This document shows positions 26,950-36,974 of a stretch of 64,000 bases of DNA, in pieces. The notes under the pieces are model-generated. The model was not told where the DNA came from. It saw only the letters and a list, made by a program, of their open reading frames with translations, and did no database searches. The position numbers and the translations under genes are program-made. The first letter of the stretch is position 1, and every line of letters begins with the position of its first letter. The stretch is from Sporosarcina thermotolerans (GTDB lineage: Bacteria > Bacillota > Bacilli > Bacillales_A > Planococcaceae), in the NCBI RefSeq assembly GCF_030067815.1, contig NZ_CP125968.1:1103501-1167500 (forward strand), given 5' to 3'.

Positions 26950-28526
26950 ATGAGTAATGATCAACTGAATGGAAAACTTCCAGAGCATCCGGAGCCATAT
27001 TGGAGGACGAGTGTCGAGTTTCCAACCTTTCCAAGTTTACAGGAAGATATTGATGTGGACGTTATTGTCGTTGGAGCGGGCATCACGGGTATTACATCAG
27101 CCTATTTATTGGCGAGTGTTGGTCTGAAAGTCGCTATGATTGAAGCGGATAAAGTGTTGAACGGGACGACCGGGAACACGACAGCTAAAATTACAGCGCA
27201 GCATGATCTGATTTATGATGAATTCATTCATAATATGGGTAGGAATACGGCGAGATTATATTATGAAGCGAATATGGAAGCCTTGGAATTCATAAAAGAA
27301 ACGGTTGAGAAAAATGGAATCGACTGTGATTTCACAAGTGTGGATGCGTATATTTACTCGGTCAGCGATAAATATGCCGAAAAGATTAAAAAGGAAGCGG
27401 AAGCGTATCAGAGGCTACAGATCAGAGGCGGATTAGTCGATAGCATGCCTTTTGATATTGATGTGAAAAACGTACTTGTCATGAAGGATCAGGCACAATT
27501 TCATGTGACAAAGTACTTGGTGCATCTTATTGATTTATTCCAAAAAAGCGGTGGACAGATTTTTGAGGATACGGTTGCAGTTAATATTGAAACGGGTGAG
27601 CGTCCGGTTGTCCTGACACGTGAAGAGAAGCGAATATCGGCGAAGCATGTTTTAATTTGCACCCATTTTCCGTTTTACGAAGGAACGGGTCTTTATTCTA
27701 CGAGGATGTATGCAGATCGATCATATGCCCTCGCAGTTAAATCACAAAAAAAGTTCCCGCCGGGTATCTTCATAAGCGCGGATGAACCGACCCGTTCTTT
27801 ACGGTCGATTATGGACAACGGCGAAGAATTGGTGCTCATCGTCGGTGAGAATCATAAAACCGGTCAAAGTCCGGTGGAGACGATGGATCATTATCGGGCA
27901 TTGGAGATGTTTGGCGAAGAAGTTTTAGGGCTCAAGGAGATTACGAACAGATGGTCAGCTCAGGATTTGGTCACGTTGGATAAACTGCCATATATCGGCG
28001 AGATAACGTCTGGGAATCCAAATATCCTGATTGCAACTGGCTTCCGGAAATGGGGATGTCGAATGGAACAGCAGCGGCATTGCTTTTCAGGGATATGGTA
28101 ACAGGAAAGGAAAATAAGTTTGAGAAACTGTATACTCCATCCCGCTTTTATGCGCACCCAAGCTTGAAGAATTTCCTCGTTCAAAATGCTAACGTCGTTG
28201 GTCAATTAATCAAAGGGAAGCTCGATTCCCCGAATACGAAACCGGAAGATTTGGCGAAGGGTGAGGGTGCGGTCATCACACTCGACGGGCACCGAAAGGG
28301 AGCATACCGTGATGATGACGGGAAGGTCCATATTGTGGATACAACTTGCACGCATATCGGTTGTGAAGTCGAATGGAATAACGGTGACAAGACGTGGGAC
28401 TGCCCATGCCATGGCTCAAGATTCAAATTTACTGGTGAAGTGATTGAGGGACCTGCTGAGAAACCATTGCAGAAGTATGATTATACGATGATGGATAATT
28501 TGACCTCGGAAGACTCGGGGTATTAA
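26950..28526 (+). CDS. FAD-dependent oxidoreductase with C-terminal Rieske domain (YhfW-like), frameshifted
   Basis: About 525 residues. An N-terminal DAO-type FAD domain has VIVVGAGITGITSAYLL (GxGxxG) and LPYIGEIT near its end. The C-terminal Rieske [2Fe-2S] domain has CTHIGC and CPCHGSRF as cluster ligands. The frame breaks at a G4 run near 28050-28053; adding one G joins GFRKW to GMSNGTAAALLF. AGGAGG precedes ATG 26950. The domain order matches B. subtilis YhfW. The electron partner and substrate are unknown. It is monocistronic, ending at a strong terminator. Confidence 0.88.
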
Positions 28527-28531
28527 ATGAT

Positions 28532-28569
28532 AACAACCCATCTCGGCATTATGCTGAGATGGGTTGTTT
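28532..28569. terminator. Rho-independent terminator
   Basis: AACAACCCATCTC/GAGATGGGTTGTT stem between convergent genes; short T tail on the plus strand. Confidence 0.8.
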
Positions 28570-28574
28570 CTCAT

Positions 28575-28787
28575 TTATTCAACTTCCTTTAGCATCTTTT
28601 CAATTGAAGTAATCCGGGTATTCATCTCACTCATTTTTTGTTGAAGAATTGCATTTTGTTCTCGTTCAAGTGCCAGTTTTTCTTCGGCTCTTTTTTCAAA
28701 GCCTTTTACTGTTTTCACGATAAAAATGATTATTGCAATAAAGATAATTATGGGTAAAAGTGCCATTAATAAACCTAAATATCCCAA
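28575..28787 (-). CDS. Small membrane protein with coiled-coil tail
   Basis: A 70-residue protein: one hydrophobic segment (MALLPIIIFIAIIIFIV) then a charged helix (FEKRAEEKLALEREQNAIL) predicted to be coiled coil. Start TTG 28787 has AAAGGAGGG 8 nt upstream. It follows an ArsR-type regulator by 15 nt in the same direction, so the two form an operon. The design resembles PspB-like or other regulator-associated small membrane proteins, with no firm family match. Confidence 0.7.
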   Translation of the reverse strand: MGYLGLLMALLPIIIFIAIIIFIVKTVKGFEKRAEEKLALEREQNAILQQKMSEMNTRITSIEKMLKEVE

Positions 28788-28802
28788 TTGAATTTCCCTC
28801 CT

Positions 28803-29126
28803 TTATTTGTTTTTCTTCGACATCGTAAGCGTTTGCGCTAAACGGTGGACCAAATCCTCGTTCAATTCAAAATGGAATGATGTAAGCGCGTAAAATTTCG
28901 CCGCTTTGCCACTTTCTAAAATCTCCATATTGCTTGTGACCAATTGGACCTCCTCTAACTTTTGTAGATGCAAATACAGCAGAGGCCTACTCATTCCAAG
29001 TAGACGCGCCAATTCGCTGACGTATTGTCGCCCTTCCGACAACACCGCGATAATTTTCAAGCGGTGCGGGTTGGAGAGGGCTTCTAAAACCGCTAATAAG
29101 TCATCGCCTTCATTTAAATGTATCAT
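28803..29126 (-). CDS. ArsR-type winged-helix regulator
   Basis: A 107-residue winged HTH protein: VLEALSNPHRLKIIAVLSEG, then the recognition helix MSRPLLYLHLQKLEEVQLV. No metal-binding Cys cluster is visible, so it is not a classical metal sensor. It is co-directional with the small membrane protein gene and divergent from an SRPBCC-fold gene; the shared 112 bp spacer probably holds both promoters and its operator. Confidence 0.85.
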   Translation of the reverse strand: MIHLNEGDDLLAVLEALSNPHRLKIIAVLSEGRQYVSELARLLGMSRPLLYLHLQKLEEVQLVTSNMEILESGKAAKFYALTSFHFELNEDLVHRLAQTLTMSKKNK

Positions 29127-29238
29127 ATGTAAGTATTATATTACAGGTCGTTGGAAAGTACAAACAAAAAAAGGATTTCTTAAGAATAAATCGAATATGT
29201 ACAAAGGAAAATAGATTGGATATGAAGGGAAGTTGAAG

Positions 29239-29682
29239 ATGATGAATACGAATGTGACGTCAAAAATGAAAATATATAAACCGGTGGATGTAGTATTTGA
29301 GGCAATTGTAGACCCTGAGAAGATGGGCGGCTACTGGTTTTCTTCAGGTACAAGCAGGGTTGAACAAGGTAAGACAATCACTTGGAGGTACGAGGAATAT
29401 GGTGCCGAAGGGGATATCCATGTATTGAGTGTCAAGGAGAATAAGGAAATTGTTTTCATTTGGGGAGGTCAAGATCAAGAAACGACCGTTAGGCTTGTGT
29501 TTAATGCAGTAGATGAGGAGAGCACAATCCTTGAAGTGACTGAATCTGGATTAAGAGCGGATGATCCTGATGTTGTAAGTAAAATGGTGGGGCAAACAGG
29601 AGGCTGGGTGTATATGCTCACTTGCCTGAAAGGGTATTTGGAGAATGGAATTACTACGTTGAGGGCTTCGCTGGTTCACTGA
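29239..29682 (+). CDS. SRPBCC/AHSA1-like protein
   Basis: A 147-residue START/SRPBCC-fold protein with the AHSA1 pattern: IYKPVDVVFEAIVDPEKMGG near the start, EVTESGLRADDPDVV and a final amphipathic helix GGWVYMLTCLKGYLENG. Start ATG 29239 has AAGGG 9 nt upstream. It is divergent from an ArsR-type regulator; ArsR-SRPBCC pairs are common in Firmicutes. The ligand is unknown. Confidence 0.82.
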   Translation: MMNTNVTSKMKIYKPVDVVFEAIVDPEKMGGYWFSSGTSRVEQGKTITWRYEEYGAEGDIHVLSVKENKEIVFIWGGQDQETTVRLVFNAVDEESTILEVTESGLRADDPDVVSKMVGQTGGWVYMLTCLKGYLENGITTLRASLVH

Positions 29683-29699
29683 ACTAATAGATTGCGAGC

Positions 29700-29826
29700 A
29701 TTTATGCTTGTTTGAAGCGTTTTATGGACTTTTGTAGGGAATTATACGCGTTTGCTGCGGATTATGCTTGTTTCGGGGGATTTATGAGTGATTCGCTAAA
29801 TTTATGCGTATTTGGGGATGTTTAGA
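29700..29826. repeat. Six- to seven-unit 20 bp array, family B, inverted orientation
   Basis: TTATG or TTATA cores recur at exactly 20 bp steps (29701, 29721, 29741, 29761, 29781, 29801, with a degenerate one at 29821). The consensus ATTTATGCGTGTTTG is the reverse complement of the array at 36815. It lies between two co-directional genes. Confidence 0.82.
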
Positions 29827-29851
29827 GATTATTTCTTATGGGGGGATTCAA

Positions 29852-31285
29852 ATGAAAGGGATCATTGCAATGGAATCGTTTGAAAAGCATGCTGAGGTGT
29901 ATGTGAAGAAGCATTTAATTCCGGGGGCGATGATTGGTGTTAGCGAAAATGGACAGAAAAGCTATGAGAAAGGTTTTGGGTATCGGAATGTAGCGAAGCG
30001 GCTTTTAGTAACGGGGGATACGGTTTTTGGCATTGCTTCGATGACGAAGTCGTTTACGAGTGCCGGTATTATGAAGCTTCAGGAGGACGGGAAGTTATCG
30101 GTGCATGATCGAATCGTTGAGTATCTTCCTGAGTTGAAGAAGCCTAAGACGCAAGTGGAGCAGATTACGCTTCACCATCTGATGACGCATACAGCGGGCT
30201 ATCCGCCGCTTGCTACGCATGTGTATGCACGGAAAAATAGCATTGAGCAGGATCCGTCCGCGAAGGATTATGGATTAGATTTGTTGAATAATCCTGGTCC
30301 TCATATTGAGACATATGACGAGATGTTAAGCTTTATGGCTAACGATGAGTTTGAATGGCTTGGCGAACCTGGGCGATTTTATAGCTATTCCAATGATTCA
30401 TATGGATTGCTTGGCGTTATTACAAGCAAGGTGAGTGGACAGCCTTATGAGAAATTTATAGAGGAAACAATTTTGAAACCTGCGGGGATGAAAAACAGCT
30501 TCTTCGATATGGAGTTATTGGATGAAAAAGAGAGTGTAACGACTCTTTACATGAAAGCGAAGGATGGGTCGCATGTTTACGAAGCTCCGCTCTGGTGGGA
30601 TGCGCCTTCGATGCGTTCAGTCGGTTATTTGAAGTCGACAGTTAGTGATATTTTACGGTATTTGGAAATGTATTGGAATGAAGGTGTTGTGGCCGGAACG
30701 CGGATCTTGTCGAAGGAAAGCATCGAGCAGATGATTCATCCGCATGTAGAGTACGAGCCTAACAGATGTTATGGCTATGGATTGCGAATCATTCCTGACT
30801 ATTTCGGCTCCACTTTGGTCAGCCATGGAGGTGGATTGAAGGGTGTTTCTTCATACATGTGTGCAATTGTCGAGAAGAAAAAAGCGGGTGTTATTTTGAC
30901 AAACGTCTCTGATGTTCCCGCCGGAGATTTACTGATGAGTGTCATGAACATAACGGAAGGTAGGGAACTCGCAGCCTCATCTGAAACAGTTGAAGTCCAA
31001 GAAATTGGAGTGGATGAACTTAGTAAATTTGTAGGCTCCTATATTTCGAGCGAAGGGATGAATGTGAAGGTGACACTAAATGACGATCGGCTAAGTGTCG
31101 AATCGAATGAAGTGATCCGGACGTTAAAGTGCATAGGGAAAAATATTTTTATTGATGAAGATGAAAATGATGGAGTGTTGCAGTTTATCGAACAACCAAA
31201 TGGCGAAATTGAGCGGATTGTATATGGCGGCAGGCATATTATGAAGGCAAATCCTGAAATTTCGCACACTGAATCACATGGGTGA
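29852..31285 (+). CDS. Serine beta-lactamase-fold hydrolase (class C-like/esterase)
   Basis: A 477-residue beta-lactamase-related serine hydrolase. The SxxK motif is SMTK in FGIASMTKSFTSAG (about residue 64) and the YxN motif is YSN in FYSYSNDSYGLLG; HGGG in SHGGGLKG may supply the third motif. There is no signal peptide, so it is probably a cytoplasmic esterase or D-amino peptidase rather than a resistance enzyme. The last 100 residues form an extra beta-rich domain. Start ATG 29852 has a G6 run 6 nt upstream. Confidence 0.85.
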   Translation: MKGIIAMESFEKHAEVYVKKHLIPGAMIGVSENGQKSYEKGFGYRNVAKRLLVTGDTVFGIASMTKSFTSAGIMKLQEDGKLSVHDRIVEYLPELKKPKTQVEQITLHHLMTHTAGYPPLATHVYARKNSIEQDPSAKDYGLDLLNNPGPHIETYDEMLSFMANDEFEWLGEPGRFYSYSNDSYGLLGVITSKVSGQPYEKFIEETILKPAGMKNSFFDMELLDEKESVTTLYMKAKDGSHVYEAPLWWDAPSMRSVGYLKSTVSDILRYLEMYWNEGVVAGTRILSKESIEQMIHPHVEYEPNRCYGYGLRIIPDYFGSTLVSHGGGLKGVSSYMCAIVEKKKAGVILTNVSDVPAGDLLMSVMNITEGRELAASSETVEVQEIGVDELSKFVGSYISSEGMNVKVTLNDDRLSVESNEVIRTLKCIGKNIFIDEDENDGVLQFIEQPNGEIERIVYGGRHIMKANPEISHTESHG

Positions 31286-31353
31286 CTGTCATGTACAGCT
31301 GTGTTTATGTCACATAGTATAAGTGCATAAAGTGATTTGGGGGTGTTGATAAA

Positions 31354-31500
31354 ATGTCGAAAGAAGTTGGCGGTGTGGGTAAAGAGTGCGGTTCGGGGTT
31401 CACGTTAATCGTTGTATTGTTCATCCTTTTGATTATTGTCGGAGCGTCGTATTGGTGCGATGGATATGGCGGCTATGGTGGAGGATACGGTTACTGTTAA
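31354..31500 (+). CDS. YjcZ-family tiny transmembrane sporulation protein
   Basis: A 48-residue protein: short polar start (MSKEVGGVGKECG), one membrane helix (FTLIVVLFILLIIVGASYW) and a Gly/Tyr tail (YGGYGGGYGYC). This is the tiny Bacillus transmembrane family of YjcZ/SscA type, with sporulation-linked members. GGGGGTG lies 8 nt before ATG 31354. It lies alone, followed by a terminator. Confidence 0.85.
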   Translation: MSKEVGGVGKECGSGFTLIVVLFILLIIVGASYWCDGYGGYGGGYGYC

Positions 31501-31516
31501 TAGGTAGTCTACAAGG

Positions 31517-31550
31517 AGGTGCACATTTAAAAATGTGCACCTATTTATTT
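31517..31550. terminator. Rho-independent terminator
   Basis: Perfect stem AGGTGCACATTT/AAATGTGCACCT with ATTTATTT tail, between convergent genes. Confidence 0.82.
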
Positions 31551-32351
31551 GTTGAGAATTGATCGGACAATATAGATTGAATCCCATTCACCTGAAGAAA
31601 ATCTTGTCATGGGGTATTTCTTTTTGAAAATGAGGGAGTGAATTTCCTGTTCACCATATCCTTGTTTTTCGAGCGAATATATTCTATCCCGTAGTTCTTG
31701 TAAGTAACTAAGCTTATTGAGCAAAGCCCGACGACCATCTTTCACATAGCCCGCATGGCAGCAAAATAACTCTTCAAAGTCATAAGTTAAAACATGTTGA
31801 AGTGACGAGATAATTTGTGGAATGCTCTCCTCGCGTAAAATAAGCTTCGTTTTGGGATGTACATACAGATCGCCGGAAAAGAGTTGTCCCGTTTCCTGAT
31901 TCAAAAAAGATAGATGATCCTTTGCGTGTCCTGGTGTTTCAATTACATCCCATGTTGCGTTCCTGGAGGTGAAAGTTTCCCCGATGGGCTTCGCTTGAAA
32001 CGGTCGCCTCTTCCCCCAAAATAACTGGCGATACAATGGATAATCCGCCTTCTGACGACATTCCTCAATCGATATTCCATTCATTAAAATCGGCAATCCA
32101 TATATCTTTTGTAAATGTGCTGCACCTCCAGTATGGTCTTCATGGGAATGGGTGACGACGACCTGATCCACGTCAGCTTCTGTAAAAAATGCATTGAACT
32201 CTTTAGACAATGCATGGGCGCCTGTATCGATCAACACGCCGTCAACTTCAAAGCAATGAACATTCAACCGCACACTTGCAAAGGACAACCTCCCGTTTAT
32301 GAATCGGACATTACTCTGTTTATCTACGACTGACTCCCGTTTTAAAAACAT
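31545..32351 (-). CDS. Metallo-beta-lactamase fold hydrolase
   Basis: A 268-residue MBL-fold protein. The metal motif is THSHEDHTGG; further ligands lie in ETPGHAKDHLSF, FSGDLYVH and CCHAG. A C-terminal helical domain (LLNKLSYLQELRDRIYSLEK) follows, as in RNase-unlike MBL proteins with a winged extension. Start ATG 32351 has GGGGTGG upstream. Substrate is unknown; glyoxalase II-like or lactonase activity is possible. The gene is monocistronic. Confidence 0.85.
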   Translation of the reverse strand: MFLKRESVVDKQSNVRFINGRLSFASVRLNVHCFEVDGVLIDTGAHALSKEFNAFFTEADVDQVVVTHSHEDHTGGAAHLQKIYGLPILMNGISIEECRQKADYPLYRQLFWGKRRPFQAKPIGETFTSRNATWDVIETPGHAKDHLSFLNQETGQLFSGDLYVHPKTKLILREESIPQIISSLQHVLTYDFEELFCCHAGYVKDGRRALLNKLSYLQELRDRIYSLEKQGYGEQEIHSLIFKKKYPMTRFSSGEWDSIYIVRSILNK

Positions 32352-32407
32352 CCTACCACCCCTTTTCATCTACTCATAGATTATCACGAAGTGAATGACT
32401 ACTCATT

Positions 32408-33193
32408 ATGTTTCAAATTAGATATGCAGTATCGTATAATGGAATTACTTGTCAGACGAATAACATTGAAGAGGAGGCTATTCGAAGCGCGATGACTAAA
32501 TTCGGGACGGAACGGGAAGTCGGAGAAAAGTTGATAGAAGCGGTGCCCCCTTCTAAAAAAGGGATGATGCTGACGCTATCACTAACATCATTGCTCTTCG
32601 CCTATAGTGTATATGCATGCCAATTATTCATTATGGGAGATGCACATATCTTATGGCTTATTTTAGCTGTCCTTATTAGTACAACTATACTTATTGTTAC
32701 GGTACGCCCTTTAGCAAAATGGAATCGTCGTTTTTGGATGAACAGTTTGTTGCTCGTCCATATTTTTATCAATTTCTATGGATTTTTGCTAGCATCTGAT
32801 TTAGATCGGCCTTATTCCACCGGATTGTCAATCATTGCTGCACTGTTATTGCTATTAGCCATAGTTCTTGTCTATCGGACGACTATCTATGATTTTCCAT
32901 CGACACACAAACCATTGATGAAAGATGCGAGACGATTGCATTTCATTAATATCACAACGGGAATATTCTTAGTCTTCGTTACCCTGTTCTTCTTATGGGC
33001 ATTTCTGTTGTTCTCAGGAAAGGCAACACTAGGATTTTTGATGCTATTCGTACCGATTATCGGCTGGATTCTGTCTTATGCGCTGCAAATGAAGTTATTG
33101 GCAAATCAACAGAAAGCCGCGGCATACGCCATTGTATTCATCCAAACAGCAGTGATTGTAACAGGAATCGTACTTTGGATAATTGGGATGTAA
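32408..33193 (+). CDS. Multi-pass membrane protein of unknown function
   Basis: A 261-residue protein with a 50-residue cytosolic N-terminus (FQIRYAVSYNGITCQTNNIE) and about seven hydrophobic segments, in pairs from residue 52 onward. No family was recognised. It is followed by a membrane-anchored beta-propeller-like gene 16 nt later, with GGAAGG between, so the two are likely an operon. Start is ATG 32408 without a strong ribosome site; the divergent MBL gene begins 57 nt upstream. Confidence 0.6.
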   Translation: MFQIRYAVSYNGITCQTNNIEEEAIRSAMTKFGTEREVGEKLIEAVPPSKKGMMLTLSLTSLLFAYSVYACQLFIMGDAHILWLILAVLISTTILIVTVRPLAKWNRRFWMNSLLLVHIFINFYGFLLASDLDRPYSTGLSIIAALLLLLAIVLVYRTTIYDFPSTHKPLMKDARRLHFINITTGIFLVFVTLFFLWAFLLFSGKATLGFLMLFVPIIGWILSYALQMKLLANQQKAAAYAIVFIQTAVIVTGIVLWIIGM

Positions 33194-33209
33194 GGAATGG
33201 GGAAGGATA

Positions 33210-34225
33210 ATGAATAAAAAACATGGTGTACTGCTCGGTATAATCGGAGTTGTAACCGCAATTTTCATAGTACTTGGTCTGGTTTTCGATAAATCCGAGA
33301 ATGAGAAGCAACAAGGTTTAAGCGGTGTATTTGATGTATCCGTTGACGGTACAATCGCTTATATCGAATTTGAGGATGGCAAAGCAGGCATTTATCTGAC
33401 CGATGGAAGGAATGGGCCAGTCGTCCAGTTTTCTGTTGAAGAAACGATTCTCGATATCAGTTTCAGTAAAGACGGTAAGAATCTCGCCTACATACTTTCC
33501 GACAAAGAGCTGGATGCGGGCGGCGGTAGCGAAATACGCATATTGAATATGGAAATGTATTCGGATGAGTCCTTGTTTTCATCCGAAAATATAATAACTG
33601 AACTTGCATTTGATCCGAAAAATTCCAACCTCCTGTTTTACCTGCAGGCTGGTGTCTATACAAATTACTCACCAATTACGGGCAAGCACCCCCATGATTT
33701 TGACGTTTATAGCTACGATTTAACTGACAAGACGCAAAATCGTTACACGGAGTTGAAGAAGTATAATATGCAATCGCTCCAAGTGTCGGCAACCGACGAG
33801 TCTGTGTTTGTCCAAATGGACGATGATGAAAACGTAGAAACAGCTGAAGAACTATTTGCTTCCAAACAACGTATTTTTCAAATCCCACTCAACGAGCCCA
33901 ATAAGAAAACGGTCGTAAGTAATCCTGTCGGTGAAGAGGATATATATGACTTCCTCATTTTACCAGAAAGAGAAAAGATAGTTTATCAAGCTGTTGGCGG
34001 TACGGGAAAAATGGGATATTTGAATATGAATTATTCAAGTTCAACTATAAGACCTATGAGACGAAACAACTGACCAACCTAAAGGAATTTGCATCTAAAC
34101 CACTTTTAGGTCCGGACGGGAAGATCTATTTCCTCGTTGACCGTAATTTTGGAGGACGTCAACCCAACTTCTATATCTACCAAATGAGTGTCGATGGCAA
34201 AGACGTAAAAGAAATTAAATGGTAA
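33210..34225 (+). CDS. Membrane-anchored TolB/WD40-like beta-propeller protein, frameshifted
   Basis: About 338 residues: one N-terminal membrane anchor (VLLGIIGVVTAIFIVLGLVF) then repeated beta-propeller-like strands such as GVFDVSVDGTIAYIEFEDGK, ILDISFSKDGKNLAYILSD and GPDGKIYFLVDRNF. The frame breaks at A4 near 34007-34010: one added A gives GTGKNGIFEYELFKFNYKTY and continues to KDVKEIKW before the terminator. Start ATG 33210 has GGAAGG 5 nt upstream. The role is unknown; it probably forms an envelope pair with the upstream membrane protein. Confidence 0.65.
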
Positions 34226-34228
34226 TCG

Positions 34229-34283
34229 AACGGTGGCAGGCAACGGAACAGTGAATATGTTCCTTGCTTGTCACCGTTTTTTT
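34229..34283 (+). terminator. Rho-independent terminator
   Basis: Long imperfect stem ACGGTGGCAGGCAA/TTGCTTGTCACCGT with T7. Confidence 0.85.
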
Positions 34284-34479
34284 GTATATAAACGGAAAGT
34301 TGTCGAATAACTAATGATATGCGGAAGTTTCTTTCTAATTTGAGATAGGTGCCAGATCTGTTTTTACGGTTTATAATGAAGAGCACTTTATTTATAAAAG
34401 TGTTAATCGGAAAGAGAATGTTTACATATTTTTCCGCTCCATAACAATATTTTAAGGCATCTAGAGAGGAGTATTTACT

Positions 34480-35662
34480 TTGAATTTCATCATCTTTATT
34501 GTGGCATTGCTTGTTATTTTTATCCTTGCGTACTTAGTGAGCAATGGCAAGAAAAAGATAAAGATCAGACCAGTAGTAACAATGGTTGTCCTGCAACTTG
34601 TTTTTGCTTTCCTTCTGTTGAATACCGAATTTGGGCTATTCATCATCCGAGGGATTTCCAGCATCTTCGATTATCTTTTAGCTTTTGCAGCTGAAGGAAT
34701 CAATTTTGTATTCGGAGGAATGGCGAATGAAGGGATGAGCCCCTTCTTCTTGAATGTCCTATTGCCAATCGTTTTTGTATCTGCTCTCATCGGTATCGCG
34801 CAATACATTAAACTCTTGCCTCTCATCATCCACTTCCTTGGATTGCTATTAAGCAGGATCAACGGACTCGGAAAGTTAGAGTCATTCAACGGCGTAGCCT
34901 CTGCCATATTTGGGCAATCTGAAGTTTTTATTTCAGTTAAAAAACTGCTGCCTAACATACCCGAACACCGTCTATACACAATGTGTACATCTGCCATGTC
35001 CACCGTTTCGGCATCGATTCTTGGTGCGTACATGACGATGATCGATCCGAAGTATGTTGTTACTGCACTTGTATTGAATTTATTCGGTGGGTTCATTATC
35101 GCGAATATTATTAACCCATACGAAGTCACTCCTGAAGAGGACAGAATCGAGACGAAGGAAGAAAGAAAGCAGTCCTTCTTTGAAATGTTAGGGAGTATAT
35201 ACTCGACGGCTTTAAAGTCGCAATCGTCGTTGGCGCAATGCTCGTCGGATTCGTAGCATTAATCGGCATGGTGAACGGCATCTTCGAAGGTGCATTCGGC
35301 ATCACCTTCCAGGTCGCACTTGGTTACGTTTTTGCACCGTTAGCCTTCCTTGTCGGCATCCCGGCTTCTGAAGTCATCCAAGCCGGAACAATCATGGCAA
35401 CTAAGCTATTGACGAACGAGTTCGTTGCGATGATCGACTTGGGCAATATCGCCTCCTCCCTTTCTGAAAGGACAGTAGGCATCATCTCTGTATTCCTTGT
35501 CTCCTTCGCCAACTTTTCGTCAATCGGAATATCTCCGGTGCGGTGAAAGGGTTGCATGAAGAGAAGGGGAACCTTGTTGCAAAGTTTGGTATCAAGTTGC
35601 TTTACGGCGCAACTTTGGTCAGCCTTTTGACAGCCGCAATTACAGGAATTATGTTAGGGTAA
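34480..35662 (+). CDS. nupC: NupC/CNT nucleoside permease, two frameshifts
   Basis: Concentrative nucleoside transporter of about 394 residues. Family features are [32 protein letters not shown] and [16 protein letters not shown], and, after the second break, [20 protein letters not shown]. The first break is at GGG near 35191-35193 (adding G gives [19 protein letters not shown]); the second near 35530 needs one base ([13 protein letters not shown]). Start TTG 34480 has AGGAG 8 nt upstream. It imports pyrimidine and/or purine nucleosides with H+ or Na+. The gene is monocistronic with a terminator. Confidence 0.88.
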
Positions 35663-35664
35663 TC

Positions 35665-35697
35665 AAAGTCGGACATCATTATGATGTCCGGCTTTTT
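35665..35697 (+). terminator. Rho-independent terminator of nupC
   Basis: AAGTCGGACATCAT/ATGATGTCCGGCTT stem with T5. Confidence 0.88.
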
Positions 35698-35780
35698 GAG
35701 TTCGTTAATTGGATATCGGTATGTCGAAACGATATTATGATGAAGAGAATATAAAATATAATATTGGGGAGTGAGCGAAG

Positions 35781-36797
35781 TTGATCAACCCTTCAGCAAA
35801 GAAGTTTAACAGTATCCCGCTTTCAATTCTTGATCTCGCGCTGATCAATGAGGGAAGTACCGTGGGCCAATCTTTTAAAAACAGTGTGGATCTTGCTCAA
35901 CATGCAGAAAAATGGGGCTATAACCGCTTCTGGCTTGCCGAACATCATAATATGCCGGGCGTCGCCAGTTCTGCGACATCTGTCATTATCGGACATGTGG
36001 CAGGCGCAACAGAAACAATCCGTGTCGGTTCAGGCGGTGTCATGCTTCCGAATCATGCACCTCTTGTAATCGCGGAGCAGTTCGGGACTCTTGAAGCGAT
36101 GTACCCTAATCGAATTGACCTTGGACTTGGACGTGCACCAGGAAGCGACCAAGCAACGGCTTACGCATTACGTCGAACTTTAAATAGTAGCGGCAATGAG
36201 TTCCCGCAGCAATTGGCCGAGTTGCGTCAGTTTTTCGAGTACGATCCATCTGCTCGCGTCCGCGCAATTCCAGGCGAAGGCCAAGATATCCCGATCTGGC
36301 TTTTAGGATCAAGTGACTTCAGTGCACGGCTTGCTGCAGATCTCGGGCTTCCATTTTCATTCGCAAGTCATTTTGCACCTCAATATTTAATGCATGCATT
36401 GCAGCTCTATCATCAGCTTTTCCGTCCATCAAAAGCACTTCAAGAGCCATACGTCATGCTTGGAGTCAACATCATTGCCGCGGAAACTGATGATGAAGCA
36501 CAACATTTGGCAACTTCCTATCAACAACAATTCTTGAACATCCGAAAAGGTGTTTCATCGAAGCTTATGCCGCCAGTCGATGACATAGATACATTCTTCT
36601 CAGACGTCGAGAGAGCCGCAATTGGTGAGCTATTAGAATGGCCTTCGACAATCGTCGGAAGTCCCGAAACGGTCAAGCGGAAATTGGCAGCATTCATTGA
36701 AGCGACAAAAGCCAATGAACTCATCATCAGTTCGGGAATTTACAATCACGAAAAAAGACTCCGTTCCTACGAACTTGTCGCTGACATGATGGGGTAA
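35781..36797 (+). CDS. LLM-class flavin-dependent oxidoreductase
   Basis: A 338-residue luciferase-like monooxygenase. The start [17 protein letters not shown], the core [16 protein letters not shown] and [20 protein letters not shown] (flavin site), and the later [12 protein letters not shown] are typical of the MsnO8/YtmO group. Start TTG 35781 has GGGGAGTG about 9 nt upstream. The substrate is unknown. Immediately downstream is a 20 bp tandem array. Confidence 0.88.
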   Translation: MINPSAKKFNSIPLSILDLALINEGSTVGQSFKNSVDLAQHAEKWGYNRFWLAEHHNMPGVASSATSVIIGHVAGATETIRVGSGGVMLPNHAPLVIAEQFGTLEAMYPNRIDLGLGRAPGSDQATAYALRRTLNSSGNEFPQQLAELRQFFEYDPSARVRAIPGEGQDIPIWLLGSSDFSARLAADLGLPFSFASHFAPQYLMHALQLYHQLFRPSKALQEPYVMLGVNIIAAETDDEAQHLATSYQQQFLNIRKGVSSKLMPPVDDIDTFFSDVERAAIGELLEWPSTIVGSPETVKRKLAAFIEATKANELIISSGIYNHEKRLRSYELVADMMG

Positions 36798-36814
36798 GTC
36801 AGGTATTATGCAAA

Positions 36815-36940
36815 CACGCATAAATTGGCTAAATCACGCATAAATCGATTGAATTACGCATAATCCGATCCAGCCACGCATAAACACGCTGAATCACGCA
36901 AAATCGTTGTCAGCCACGCATAAATCCCATGAATCAAGCA
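36815..36940. repeat. Seven-unit 20 bp array, family B (core CACGCATAAAT)
   Basis: Cores begin at 36815, 36835, 36855, 36875, 36895, 36915 and 36935, exactly 20 bp apart. The first 10-11 bp are conserved and the other 9 vary. The inverse of this family lies at 29700. Confidence 0.88.
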
Positions 36941-36974
36941 AAAAACCGAGAACTTCACATGCTCTCGGTTTTTT
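36940..36974. terminator. Bidirectional rho-independent terminator
   Basis: AAAAAACCGAGA/TCTCGGTTTTTT stem between convergent genes; overlaps the symporter's final codons. Confidence 0.82.

Noticed and set aside
12132..36940. CRISPR array at the 20-21 bp repeat arrays
   Set aside because: Conserved parts are only 10-13 bp and variable parts 8-9 bp, far below CRISPR repeat and spacer sizes, and there are no cas genes.
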